Origin: Eubacterium sp.
GTDB taxonomy: Bacteria; Bacillota; Clostridia; Oscillospirales; Acutalibacteraceae
Assembly: GCA_024696725.1 (NCBI GenBank)
Contig: JAILGO010000073.1
Span: 1 to 22,537 of the forward strand
Direction of reading: 5' to 3'
Length of the DNA stretch: 22,537 nt
Under the pieces are notes generated by a model, which was not told the DNA's origin, did not search any database, and saw nothing but the letters and a program-made list of their open reading frames with translations. Shown piece after piece: positions 14,940-22,153 of this stretch. How positions within the stretch are numbered: the first letter of the stretch is position 1; each line of letters starts with the position of its first letter. The translations under genes were made by a program, and so were the position numbers.

Positions 14940-15702
14940 ATAATGTGAAATACGTGATATAAAGCTTATGCTTTACGGTGAAGGCTTCGGGGTATTCCCG
15001 AAGCATTTTTATATGCGCTTCGCTCCATTTTTCAAAGCTTTCCCTATCCATTGAGGCGAGCGTTCCGCGGCAGGCGCACATTCTTCCGTGCCAGCTTTCG
15101 CGGGTGAAGGGAATATCAGAGAAGAATTCCTCCGTTTTTCTTCCGTCAAAAAGGTCGTCGAAAACGTCGGCGTATACCTTTTCTCCGCCGTTCCAGCTTT
15201 CGTTATACTTTTTTACAAGCTCAACGCTTTTTGAAGCTATGCCTCCGTCGAGCGACCAGTCCATATAGATTTTTATAAACCTGCCGCGGGGCTTCAGCAG
15301 TCTTTTGATTTCGGATTTGATTTTTTCACGGTCAAAATATAAAAAGCACTGCGCGGCGGTTATAGCGTCAAAGCTTTCGTCGGGGAGTCCCGTGCTTTCG
15401 GCAGGGGAAACGAAATAATTTATATTCATTCCGCTTTTTTCAGCCGTTTCTCTTGCGAAGCGGATTTGCTCTCCGGATATATCAACGCCCGTTATTCCGG
15501 CGTTCGGATTATACAGGTTCTGCGGAAGAATTCCCGTACCCGTTCCGATATCGAGCCACGAGCTGCCGTCGGCGGCAACGCCGAGCTCCTTCAGCCTTTT
15601 ATACAATTCAACGGGATAAATATCCCTGTACCGCGAGTAAGCCTCCGAGGTGAGTCCCCAGTCGAAGCCCTTTCCGCCGTCGATGTTTTTATCGTTAATC
15701 AT
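14938..15702 (-). CDS. Class I SAM-dependent methyltransferase, substrate unknown
   Basis: 254 residues with a Rossmann-type SAM-binding fold: motif I D51-I-G-T-G-T-G57, an acidic residue ending strand 2 in GITGVDISGEQ, and the post-motif SFDAITAAQCFLYFD with a motif III-like LLKPRGRFIKIYM. This is the Methyltransf_11/25 pattern of small-molecule or quinone-type methyltransferases; the substrate cannot be told from sequence. The C-terminal part (KTEEFFSDIPFTRESWHGRM) is the family's usual cap. The start at 15702 was chosen for GGAGG at 15708-15712, 5 nt away; a longer in-frame start at 15732 falls inside the upstream terminator hairpin. No own promoter fits between this gene and the regulator gene, so it depends on transcription through the preceding hairpin. 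Confidence 0.85.
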   Translation of the reverse strand: MINDKNIDGGKGFDWGLTSEAYSRYRDIYPVELYKRLKELGVAADGSSWLDIGTGTGILPQNLYNPNAGITGVDISGEQIRFARETAEKSGMNINYFVSPAESTGLPDESFDAITAAQCFLYFDREKIKSEIKRLLKPRGRFIKIYMDWSLDGGIASKSVELVKKYNESWNGGEKVYADVFDDLFDGRKTEEFFSDIPFTRESWHGRMCACRGTLASMDRESFEKWSEAHIKMLREYPEAFTVKHKLYITYFTL

Positions 15703-15713
15703 TCTGTCCTCCG

Positions 15714-15748
15714 AAAAAGCTGCCGAAAACACGGGGTAATCGGCAGCT
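15714..15748 (-). terminator. Intrinsic terminator or attenuator between the CdaR-like gene and the methyltransferase gene
   Basis: On the minus strand AGCTGCCGA (15740-15748) and TCGGCAGCT (15718-15726) form a perfect 9-bp stem with a 13-nt loop, followed by TTTTT. The T tract touches the ribosome site (GGAGG, 15708-15712) of the methyltransferase gene. Confidence 0.8.
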
Positions 15749-15760
15749 GAAGATAACTTA

Positions 15761-16846
15761 TTAATACTTGACGGGAGTTGAGGAGAGGTATTTATTAACC
15801 ATAAGCGCTACTTTGAATACGATAGCGTCGTCGAATTCTCTCAAATCAAGACCCGTAAGCTTTTTAATCTTTTCAAGACGGTATACAAGAGTGTTTCTGT
15901 GGACGAAAAGCTTTCTCGACGTTTCCGAAACGTTGAGATTGTTCTCAAAGAATTTCTGTATAGTGAAGAGAGTTTCCTTATCGAGACTTTCAATGGAGCC
16001 CTTCTTGAACACCTCTTTTAAGAACATATCGCAAAGCGTCGTCGGAAGCTGATAGATAAGTCTTGCGATACCGAGATTTTCATAGCTGATAATAGAGCGC
16101 TCGTTATCGAACACCTTGCCGACCTCAAGGGCAACCTGTGCCTCCTTAAAGCTTTTAGCAAGCTCTTTAATGCCCGTAACGCAGACGCCGATACCTACAA
16201 TCGCCGTACAGTAGAATTCGGTAGAAAGCGTGTCGCAGATTGACTGCGCGAGCTTTTCCAAATCCTTTGTTTCAATATTTGAGCGGACCTCCTTGATAAG
16301 AGCGATATCCGTTTCGTTAATATTTATAACGAAGTCCTTGCTCTTGTCGGGGAAGAAGTTCTGAATAATATCGTATACCGATACGTCGGTATTCTGGGTA
16401 ATTCTTATAAGAAATACAACTCTCGTGGCGTCGTTATTGAAATGCAGTTCACGCGACTTAATATAAATATCGCCCGGAAGAATATTATCAAGAATTACGT
16501 TCTTTACAAAGTTTGAACGGTCGAATTTTTCGTCGTTGTTCTTTTTAATCTGTTCAAGCGCTATGGCGATAATTCCCGCGTAGTGACGGCTCGAATCGTC
16601 CGTACCTTCAACGAAAACGGCGTACTCCGGATGAGCGCTGTCGCCGAAAGCCTTATAGCTGCACTGGTCGACGCAGATAAGGGGACCGTTAAATACTCCG
16701 GCAGAGATAACGCCCTTGCGCACCTCGCCGATAAGCTGAAGCTCGCTTGAAGCGATGATGGTTCCGCTCTCGTCGACGACGCCGATAAGACGGTCGATAG
16801 CCTCTCTCATTTGATTTATAACGCCCTGAAATAACCTGTTTGGCAT
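15761..16846 (-). CDS. CdaR/PucR-family transcriptional regulator
   Basis: 361 residues. The C-terminus (about residues 290-350) is the PucR/CdaR helix-turn-helix: FFENNLNVSETSRKLFVHRN, TLVYRLEKIKKLTGLD and DAIVFKVAL are hallmark phrases. The N-terminal 130 residues resemble the putative sugar-diacid or small-molecule sensing domain (DESGTIIASSEL, then VFVEGTDDSSRHYAGIIAIALEQIKK), and the middle is the family's GGDEF-like region with KSFKEAQVALEVGK. It probably senses a metabolite, but no catabolic operon is adjacent, so ligand and targets are unknown. The start at 16846 has GAGGAGGT 8 nt upstream; an earlier in-frame ATG at 16888 has no such site. Its promoter carries a large inverted repeat, which suggests autoregulation. 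Confidence 0.88.
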   Translation of the reverse strand: MPNRLFQGVINQMREAIDRLIGVVDESGTIIASSELQLIGEVRKGVISAGVFNGPLICVDQCSYKAFGDSAHPEYAVFVEGTDDSSRHYAGIIAIALEQIKKNNDEKFDRSNFVKNVILDNILPGDIYIKSRELHFNNDATRVVFLIRITQNTDVSVYDIIQNFFPDKSKDFVININETDIALIKEVRSNIETKDLEKLAQSICDTLSTEFYCTAIVGIGVCVTGIKELAKSFKEAQVALEVGKVFDNERSIISYENLGIARLIYQLPTTLCDMFLKEVFKKGSIESLDKETLFTIQKFFENNLNVSETSRKLFVHRNTLVYRLEKIKKLTGLDLREFDDAIVFKVALMVNKYLSSTPVKY

Positions 16847-16895
16847 ATAGTTAAACCTCCTCGGTTGGTATAAACGATAATAATGCACAAAAAAA

Positions 16896-16934
16896 CATTA
16901 AGCTGTTTGTATATATTATACAATGAGCTTAATG
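16896..16934. promoter_or_regulatory. Imperfect 18-bp inverted repeat over the CdaR-like gene's promoter (candidate operator)
   Basis: The left arm 16896-16913 (CATTAAGCTGTTTGTATA) pairs with the right arm 16917-16934 (TATACAATGAGCTTAATG) at 16 of 18 positions around a 3-nt centre. It covers the -10 box and most of the spacer. As the start site falls within it, it acts more plausibly as a DNA operator than as an RNA hairpin. Confidence 0.6.
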
Positions 16935-16943
16935 CTTTTGCAA
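16915..16943 (-). promoter_or_regulatory. Promoter of the CdaR-like regulator gene
   Basis: Read on the minus strand, TTGCAA (16938-16943) and a perfect TATAAT (16915-16920) are 17 bp apart. The start would be near 16908, giving a leader of about 60 nt before the GAGGAGGT ribosome site and ATG at 16846. Confidence 0.75.
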
Positions 16944-16992
16944 CCTTTTTAACAAATTTTATTAAATTTTTTTGTCGATTTTGCATAATTAA

Positions 16993-17028
16993 GACAAGTA
17001 ACACAATATATAGTATGTGCTAATTGTC
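16993..17028. repeat. Imperfect 13-bp inverted repeat just after the pseudouridine synthase gene
   Basis: GACAAGTAACACA (16993-17005) and TGTGCTAATTGTC (17016-17028) match as an inverted repeat at 11 of 13 positions with a 10-nt AT-rich loop. It starts 2 nt after the rsuA-type stop codon on the minus strand. The following sequence (TTAATTATG) is not a real T tract, so it is at best a weak terminator; it might be a regulatory site. Confidence 0.4.
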
Positions 17029-17030
17029 GG

Positions 17031-17747
17031 TTACCTGCTATTTTGAAGCGTTATTTTTTCAAGCTCGTCGGCGGTTATATACCTGCACCCGCCCTCGCCG
17101 AGCTTTTCGTCGAGAGAAAGTCCTCCGATAGCCGTGCGCTTAAGCGCGGTTACCGTTATCCCGTGCTTTTTAAACATTCTCTTAACCTGGTGATACTGCC
17201 CCTCGCGAAGCACGACCTCCGCGACGGTGCTGTCTTTATTCAGCGCCCGAAGCTCCGCGTGTAAAAGCTTTTCATTTCCGAGCTCCATACCGTTTTCGAA
17301 ATCAGCTTTTACCGCGTTGTCGAACGGCTTGTCCAGATTAGCAATATACGTCTTATCGACGTGGCGCTTAGGGCTTAAAATACCGTGAGCGAAGGCTCCG
17401 TCGTCGGTAATAAGCATAAAGCCGGTTGTGTCCTTATCGAGCCTGCCGGCAGGGAAGAGTCCGCGGCGCTTCATTTCCTCGGGCAGAAGGTCGAGCACGG
17501 TCTTTTCGCGTTTATCGTCCGTCGCGCTGACATAGCCCGCAGGCTTGTTCATCATTATATAAACGAACTCGTTTTTTGAGAGCGTTTTTCCGTCAGCCTC
17601 AACTGAGTCGCCGTCGCCGCATTTAAAATCGGAGCTTGTAACAGGCGCTCCGTTAACCGTAACGCAGCCTTTTTTTATAAGCGCCTTTGCGTCGTTTCGT
17701 GAAATATTCAGTTCTCTCGAAATAAGCTTATCAAGTCTTGTCATCAT
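17031..17747 (-). CDS. rsuA: RsuA-family 16S rRNA pseudouridine synthase
   Basis: Converts a uridine of rRNA to pseudouridine; RsuA itself modifies U516 of 16S rRNA. 238 residues. An S4 RNA-binding domain fills residues 1-60 (RLDKLISRELNISRNDAKALIKKG), followed by the synthase domain with KPAGYVSA, catalytic Asp D104 in GRLDKDTTGFMLITDDG, and the end motif EGQYHQVKRMFKKHGI. The length favours RsuA over the longer RluB, and the S4 domain separates it from RluE. It overlaps the DUF4830 gene by 17 nt and has no ribosome site (two tandem ATGs at 17747 and 17744), so translation is probably coupled to the upstream gene. The exact target uridine is inferred only from family. Confidence 0.9.
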   Translation of the reverse strand: MMTRLDKLISRELNISRNDAKALIKKGCVTVNGAPVTSSDFKCGDGDSVEADGKTLSKNEFVYIMMNKPAGYVSATDDKREKTVLDLLPEEMKRRGLFPAGRLDKDTTGFMLITDDGAFAHGILSPKRHVDKTYIANLDKPFDNAVKADFENGMELGNEKLLHAELRALNKDSTVAEVVLREGQYHQVKRMFKKHGITVTALKRTAIGGLSLDEKLGEGGCRYITADELEKITLQNSR

Positions 17748-18201
17748 TAATTAATGCGATTAAAAAGCCGCTGTCGGCTGATGGGTCGCAGAGGTCTGCG
17801 CCTATCAGCTTACCGTCGAACACCACAAGGTTTGCGGTAACGTTCGGATTGTTTTTATAGTTAGTAATCTTATAGGTGTAAATAACCGCGCTTTTTCCCT
17901 TATACGGTTCAAGGTCGAAGCCCTGCTGTTTCTGAATCTTATTATAATCCGTGTAAACCGCGTTGAATTCCGACGGAACGGTAATCTCCTTTTTCTCCTC
18001 GCTTCCGTCGGCTTCGTAGCCGTAAGACGAGAGAAAGGCTCTGCGCTCGTCGGCGGTCGAGCAGCTTATACTCTTATTTACGTTTTCGGCTTTTTCGGGG
18101 TGGTTTACCGTAAAGGTGAGAATAATTACGATTATTCCCGTAAGCGCAAGCACCGCGCCGAATAATGTTTTAGGCTTCGCCTTGATAGTCAGAATCTGCA
18201 T
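17731..18201 (-). CDS. DUF4830 domain protein, membrane-anchored
   Basis: 156 residues. One hydrophobic segment at about residues 13-32 follows a short basic N-terminus, so the protein is probably anchored by a single N-terminal helix with the rest outside. The outer part matches the DUF4830 pattern as I know it: STADERRAFLSSYGYEAD, then ITVPSEFNAVYTDYNKIQKQQGFDL, then YKGKSAVIYTYKITNY and NLVVFDGKLIGADLCD. Function unknown. It lies between hflX (30-nt gap) and the pseudouridine synthase gene (17-nt overlap). The start has AGGTG with a 5-nt gap, but both this site and the AUG are held in a hairpin (see separate entry). A possible alternative is that it is a general clostridial envelope protein with no tie to its neighbours. 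Confidence 0.8.
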   Translation of the reverse strand: MQILTIKAKPKTLFGAVLALTGIIVIILTFTVNHPEKAENVNKSISCSTADERRAFLSSYGYEADGSEEKKEITVPSEFNAVYTDYNKIQKQQGFDLEPYKGKSAVIYTYKITNYKNNPNVTANLVVFDGKLIGADLCDPSADSGFLIALINDDKT

Positions 18202-18224
18202 AGTATCACCTGTTAATACTATGC
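18198..18224 (-). promoter_or_regulatory. Hairpin sequestering the ribosome site and start codon of the DUF4830 gene
   Basis: In the minus-strand mRNA, GCAUAGUAU and AUACUAUGC form a perfect 9-bp stem. The 9-nt loop UAACAGGUG contains the ribosome site, and the start AUG lies in the 3' arm. The hflX stop codon ends 7 nt before the hairpin, so a ribosome finishing hflX would melt it. Confidence 0.65.
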
Positions 18225-18231
18225 GGTAGCG

Positions 18232-19464
18232 TCAGATAATATAATCAAATAATTTCTTCAGCCTGCCGAGCGAGACGGTCGCTTCAAGATAAAGTCCGTC
18301 GTCCCTGTATTCCTCTCTGTGAACGGCGCCCTCTCGTGCGAGGCTTGCGTCGGACAGCTTATCGTACGGAATAAGCAGGCTGACGCGCTTTTTTGTAACG
18401 GGGAGAGCGTTTTCAACCGCCTCTAAAAGCCCGTCGATACCATCGCCCGTAAGCGCGCTGATTTTTACGCTGTTTTCAAAGAAATCGAAATCAAGGCTGT
18501 CCGCCTTATCGCACTTATTCAGCACGTTGATTATCGGCTTCGAGTCCGCGCCGAGTTCGTGCAAAACGTCGAGCGTTACCGAAATATGCTCGGCGCAGTC
18601 CCTGCTTGAAGCGTCGCAGACGTTAAGAATAACGTCTGCCCAGACGGCTTCCTCAAGAGTAGACTTGAACGCGTCAACGAGCTGATGCGGCAGCCTTCTT
18701 ACAAGTCCTACGGTGTCGATAAGCATAATCTCGCTTCCGCCGGGGAGAGTAAGTTTTCTTGCGGTCGGGTCAAGCGTTGCGAAAAGCTTGTCCTCCTGTA
18801 GCACTCCCGCACCCGTAAGACAGTTTAGCAGGGTGGACTTACCCGCGTTCGTATATCCTACTATCGCGACGCACAGCGCACCGTTTTTTCTTCGCCTTTC
18901 GTGAAGCTGATTGCGGCGCTTTTCCACTCTGTCGAGCTCGCGCCTTAAAGCTTCAATGCGGTGACGGATATGACGTCTGTCGGTTTCAAGCTTGGTTTCG
19001 CCCGGACCTCTCGTACCGATACCGCCGCCGAGCCTTGAAAGCGCCGTACCCTTTCCGCTGAGGCGCGGAAGGGAATATTTAAGCTGAGCGAGCTCGACCT
19101 GAAGCTTACCCTCGCTCGACCTCGCGCGCGATGCGAATATATCGAGAATAAGAGTCGTTCTGTCGATTGTTCGGGTTGAGGTAATGTTTTCGATATTCCT
19201 GACCTGAACGGGCGAAAGCTCGCTGTCCGAAATAATCAGGTCTATATCGTTGTTTTCACAGAAGAAGGCGATTTCCTCAAGCATACCCTTACCGATATAG
19301 GTCGCGGCTACGGGTACAGCGCGCTTCTGTATCGCATAGGAAACGACCTCGGCACCGCTCGTTTCAGCGAGCTGTTCAAGCTCGGAAAGCGAAGCCTCGG
19401 CGTCGTATTCCCCCGTGTCAAGCGAGATTAAAAAAGCGCGTTCCTTTTCGTTTTTTATTTCCAT
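18232..19464 (-). CDS. hflX: Ribosome-associated GTPase HflX
   Basis: GTPase that binds the 50S subunit and splits stalled or stress-damaged ribosomes. 410 residues. N-terminal HflX domain with a nucleotide-binding-like region up to residue 140 (VAATYIGKGMLEEI, LSPVQVRNIE); glycine-rich linker GGGIGTRGPGETKLE at 147-160; an Arg-rich helix; then the G domain: G1 G203-YTNAGKST211, switch region with TLDPTARKL, G3 D250TVG253 and G4 N316KCD319. All GTPase motifs are intact. The gene starts one nucleotide after the PBP stop codon with no ribosome site, so translation probably continues from the upstream gene. Confidence 0.95.
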   Translation of the reverse strand: MEIKNEKERAFLISLDTGEYDAEASLSELEQLAETSGAEVVSYAIQKRAVPVAATYIGKGMLEEIAFFCENNDIDLIISDSELSPVQVRNIENITSTRTIDRTTLILDIFASRARSSEGKLQVELAQLKYSLPRLSGKGTALSRLGGGIGTRGPGETKLETDRRHIRHRIEALRRELDRVEKRRNQLHERRRKNGALCVAIVGYTNAGKSTLLNCLTGAGVLQEDKLFATLDPTARKLTLPGGSEIMLIDTVGLVRRLPHQLVDAFKSTLEEAVWADVILNVCDASSRDCAEHISVTLDVLHELGADSKPIINVLNKCDKADSLDFDFFENSVKISALTGDGIDGLLEAVENALPVTKKRVSLLIPYDKLSDASLAREGAVHREEYRDDGLYLEATVSLGRLKKLFDYII

Positions 19465-19465
19465 A

Positions 19466-20860
19466 TTACTTACGGTATTTTTCGGCTACCGCCTGCATTA
19501 CCTTATTCGCAACGGGACCTGCCGTGCGGCTTCCGGAGTTACCGTTTTCGATAGCGACAACGAAGGCGTAGGGACAGGCTTCGTCGTCCATAAAGCCCGT
19601 AAACCAGGCGATATTATGCTCGTCGTAGCTGTCTATCTGAGCGGTTCCGCTCTTGGCGCAGAGCTTTAGTCCCTCATAGTTATAGTCGCCGTACTGCTCC
19701 TTGATATTATAGCGCAGCATTGATTTCATGGTATCCGCGGTCTCGGGAGTCATCATTTGCGTCTTATTAGCCGGGAGGGTTATGTTCAGTACGTTGCCCG
19801 CCTGACTCGCAAGACTCTTTACTACGTTGAACGAAACCGCCTGACCGCCGTTTGCGACGGCGCTTACGATTCTTAACATCGTAATCGGCGCAATTCTCGT
19901 ATCGCCCTGACCGATACCCGTCCAGCCGAGCTTATCGGCTGCGGTGTTTTTAAGCACGAATTTTCCGGGATAGCAGTTTATGTCGCCGCTGATTTTTATT
20001 ACCGAGCCGATACCAAGCTCCTTTGCGGTAGCGTTGAGCTTTTCCTCGCCGAGCTCGATAGCTATCTGAGCGAAAGCTGAGTTACAGCTTTTAGCGAGCG
20101 CGTCCTTAAAGTTAATCTTATGACCGTGGTCGGCGTTACAGGTAATCTCGACGCCCTTTTCGGGCTGATAAGCGCCTGAGCAGTCCCAGGTTCTTTCAAA
20201 TATATCGGGAATGTTCTCGACAGCGCAGATTGCGGTTACAATCTTGAAGGTTGAGCCGGGTACGTAACGCGCCGAAAACAGGCGGTTGATATATACGCCC
20301 GCGTAGTCCTCGTTTGTTTCAAGGTCGTCGGGGACGTTGTTAACGTCAAAGGTCGGGTTTGAAACGCAGCAGATTATATCGCCCGTTTTATAGTTAACCA
20401 CGCCGACGGTACCCATTCTTCCGTCGAGCGCCTCGTAGGCGGTTTTACAGATTTCGCTGTCGATTGTCAGCTTAAGGTCGTTACCCTTACCGTAGCGCTT
20501 GAGATTATAAACGCCGAACATAAGGTTGTAGCCCGTAAGTCTGCTGTCGTAAACGGACTGAACGCCCGTTGATATAAAGTTTTTCTTGTCGCCGACGATG
20601 TGAAGAGTCGCCTTGCGGACGGTTCTGCTTTCGTTATACACTCTTTCGCCGTCGACCGTCGTTGCGAGCGGAACGTCATCAGTGTCATAAATAGTTCCCG
20701 CGCCGATAAGCTCGCCGTTATGGTACATGTGCTTATTGTAGCGCTTCATAGCCCAGTCGCTTCCGTTATTTACAAACGATACCACGAGAACGGCTGTTCC
20801 CGCCGCGAACAGTATACATAAGAGCCAGAGGAATATACCTCTCTTTGTAATCATTCTCAT
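19466..20860 (-). CDS. Class B penicillin-binding protein (peptidoglycan transpeptidase)
   Basis: Cross-links peptidoglycan stem peptides at the outer face of the membrane. 464 residues: one N-terminal membrane helix (about 8-30), a short dimerisation-type region (TGVQSVYDSRLTG), then the transpeptidase domain with all three active-site motifs: S203-T-F-K206, S258-C-N260 and K403-S-G-T406. No PASTA domains. The length and lack of extra domains fit the PbpA type found beside RodA in FHA/Ser-Thr kinase clusters rather than a long FtsI or PBP2. The start has GGGAGG 10 nt upstream, and it overlaps the FtsW/RodA stop as TAATG. The two products probably act as one polymerase-transpeptidase pair. 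Being a target of beta-lactams is known for the family. Confidence 0.93.
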   Translation of the reverse strand: MRMITKRGIFLWLLCILFAAGTAVLVVSFVNNGSDWAMKRYNKHMYHNGELIGAGTIYDTDDVPLATTVDGERVYNESRTVRKATLHIVGDKKNFISTGVQSVYDSRLTGYNLMFGVYNLKRYGKGNDLKLTIDSEICKTAYEALDGRMGTVGVVNYKTGDIICCVSNPTFDVNNVPDDLETNEDYAGVYINRLFSARYVPGSTFKIVTAICAVENIPDIFERTWDCSGAYQPEKGVEITCNADHGHKINFKDALAKSCNSAFAQIAIELGEEKLNATAKELGIGSVIKISGDINCYPGKFVLKNTAADKLGWTGIGQGDTRIAPITMLRIVSAVANGGQAVSFNVVKSLASQAGNVLNITLPANKTQMMTPETADTMKSMLRYNIKEQYGDYNYEGLKLCAKSGTAQIDSYDEHNIAWFTGFMDDEACPYAFVVAIENGNSGSRTAGPVANKVMQAVAEKYRK

Positions 20861-22140
20861 TACTTTGCGCCCTCCCTTTTAGGTTTCATAGAGCCGAGGT
20901 AGTTATAGGTTCTGACGTCGGCTGCCTTAATGAAGGCGAGTATAGCCCAGCAGCTTATCATAGACGAGCCGCCGAGGGAGATAAACGGAATGGTAACGCC
21001 CGTAAGCGGAAGAATATCCGTTATACCGAATACGTTAAGACCGCATTGGAAGAGGAGAAGTCCCGCGCCTGCGATAGCGGCTATTGAATAAAACGCTGAG
21101 CGCGAGGCTACGGAGTTAACAAGCGCGGAAATCGCGATAGCCACGAATGACATAACGAGAAAAATACCGAATATCAGCCCCCATTCCTCGCAGATAACGC
21201 CGAATATACTGTCGGACACGGGAGCGTAATAGGTTCTTACGTAGCCCTTGCCGATGCCGACGCCGAAAAGACCGCCGCTCGCGATGCCGACGAGAACTCT
21301 CGTCTGCTGCATACCCCAACCGAACGGGTCGTCCCAGACGTGACGGTAAACCGAAAAACGCCTCAGAACGTAAGCTTTGTACTTTAATACAATCGCGCCG
21401 CCCATAACCGCCGCGGCGACTGCAAGTATAATTGTTTTTATATCGCCCGAGGTCATAAAGGCGATAATAAGGAAGGTGATAAAGAAGATAAGCGCCGTAC
21501 CGAAATCGCGCATAAGAATAAGCGAGCCGACGCAGATAACGGAAAATACGATATAGACTATGATGTTTTTAGAGGTTTGTATTTTCTCGAGCGTAGCCGC
21601 GCCTACGAAAATAAAGGCAATTTTTACAAACTCGGAGGGCTGAAGGGTAATTCCGCCGTCGCCGCCGAGCGATATCCAGTTACGCGCGCCGTTAGTCGTT
21701 CCCGCAATAGCGAGATTTACGATAAGAAGAAGTATCGCGGCACCCGCGATAAACGGTCTTATCTTCATACAGAAGTCGACGTGGCCGAGCATAAATACAA
21801 GAACCGTAAAGCCGATAACGCCTGCAAGCACCATAAAGAACTGCTTGAACGCGGAGTCGGGATAAACGCTTCCTATCGTTACGAGACCTACTCCCGAAAG
21901 GAAGAAGGCTATAAGCTCAAGCTCGAAATTGCGTCTGTGAAAAGCAGTATAGAAGAATATAAAATATACCCATTCAAGCGCCACGAGGCAGAGGATGGCA
22001 AGCATCGCCCTCGTTTCAAATTTTTCTCCGCAGGAGGCGCCTATAAAGCCTGTTGTCGCCTGAAACACCGATAAAATGAAAAGCATAAGGAAATTATTTA
22101 TCGGCTTTATTTTAGGCTGTTTTTTTATTTTTGAAGCCAT
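20860..22140 (-). CDS. FtsW/RodA/SpoVE (SEDS) peptidoglycan glycosyltransferase
   Basis: Polytopic membrane protein that polymerises lipid II into glycan strands with a partner class B PBP. 426 residues, with about ten or more hydrophobic segments. SEDS-family marks: NWISLGGDGGITLQPSEFVKIA (visible in part as LQPSEFVK), LILMRDFGTALIFF, and the C-terminal LPLTGVTIPFISLGGSSMI. FtsW, RodA and SpoVE cannot be told apart here; the neighbouring FHA and PbpA-type genes suggest the clostridial/actinobacterial rodA-pbpA arrangement. The start at 22140 was chosen for AGGGGGG 7 nt upstream; the longer in-frame start at 22209 would run into the FHA gene and precede the conserved N-terminus with unrelated residues. 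Confidence 0.93.
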   Translation of the reverse strand: MASKIKKQPKIKPINNFLMLFILSVFQATTGFIGASCGEKFETRAMLAILCLVALEWVYFIFFYTAFHRRNFELELIAFFLSGVGLVTIGSVYPDSAFKQFFMVLAGVIGFTVLVFMLGHVDFCMKIRPFIAGAAILLLIVNLAIAGTTNGARNWISLGGDGGITLQPSEFVKIAFIFVGAATLEKIQTSKNIIVYIVFSVICVGSLILMRDFGTALIFFITFLIIAFMTSGDIKTIILAVAAAVMGGAIVLKYKAYVLRRFSVYRHVWDDPFGWGMQQTRVLVGIASGGLFGVGIGKGYVRTYYAPVSDSIFGVICEEWGLIFGIFLVMSFVAIAISALVNSVASRSAFYSIAAIAGAGLLLFQCGLNVFGITDILPLTGVTIPFISLGGSSMISCWAILAFIKAADVRTYNYLGSMKPKREGAK

Positions 22141-22153
22141 AAAAAATCCCCCC

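Noticed and set aside
17762..17780. Terminator-like hairpin (AGCCG-ACAG-CGGCT followed by TTTTT on the minus strand) near the end of the DUF4830 gene
   Set aside because: The stem is only 5 bp and lies in coding sequence upstream of the overlapping pseudouridine synthase gene; the bases are explained by the Asp-Ser-Gly-Phe-Leu codons.
22148..22153. Six-G tract before the FtsW/RodA gene as a phase-variation tract
   Set aside because: It is short and works as the ribosome site; six Gs is not enough to support slippage control.
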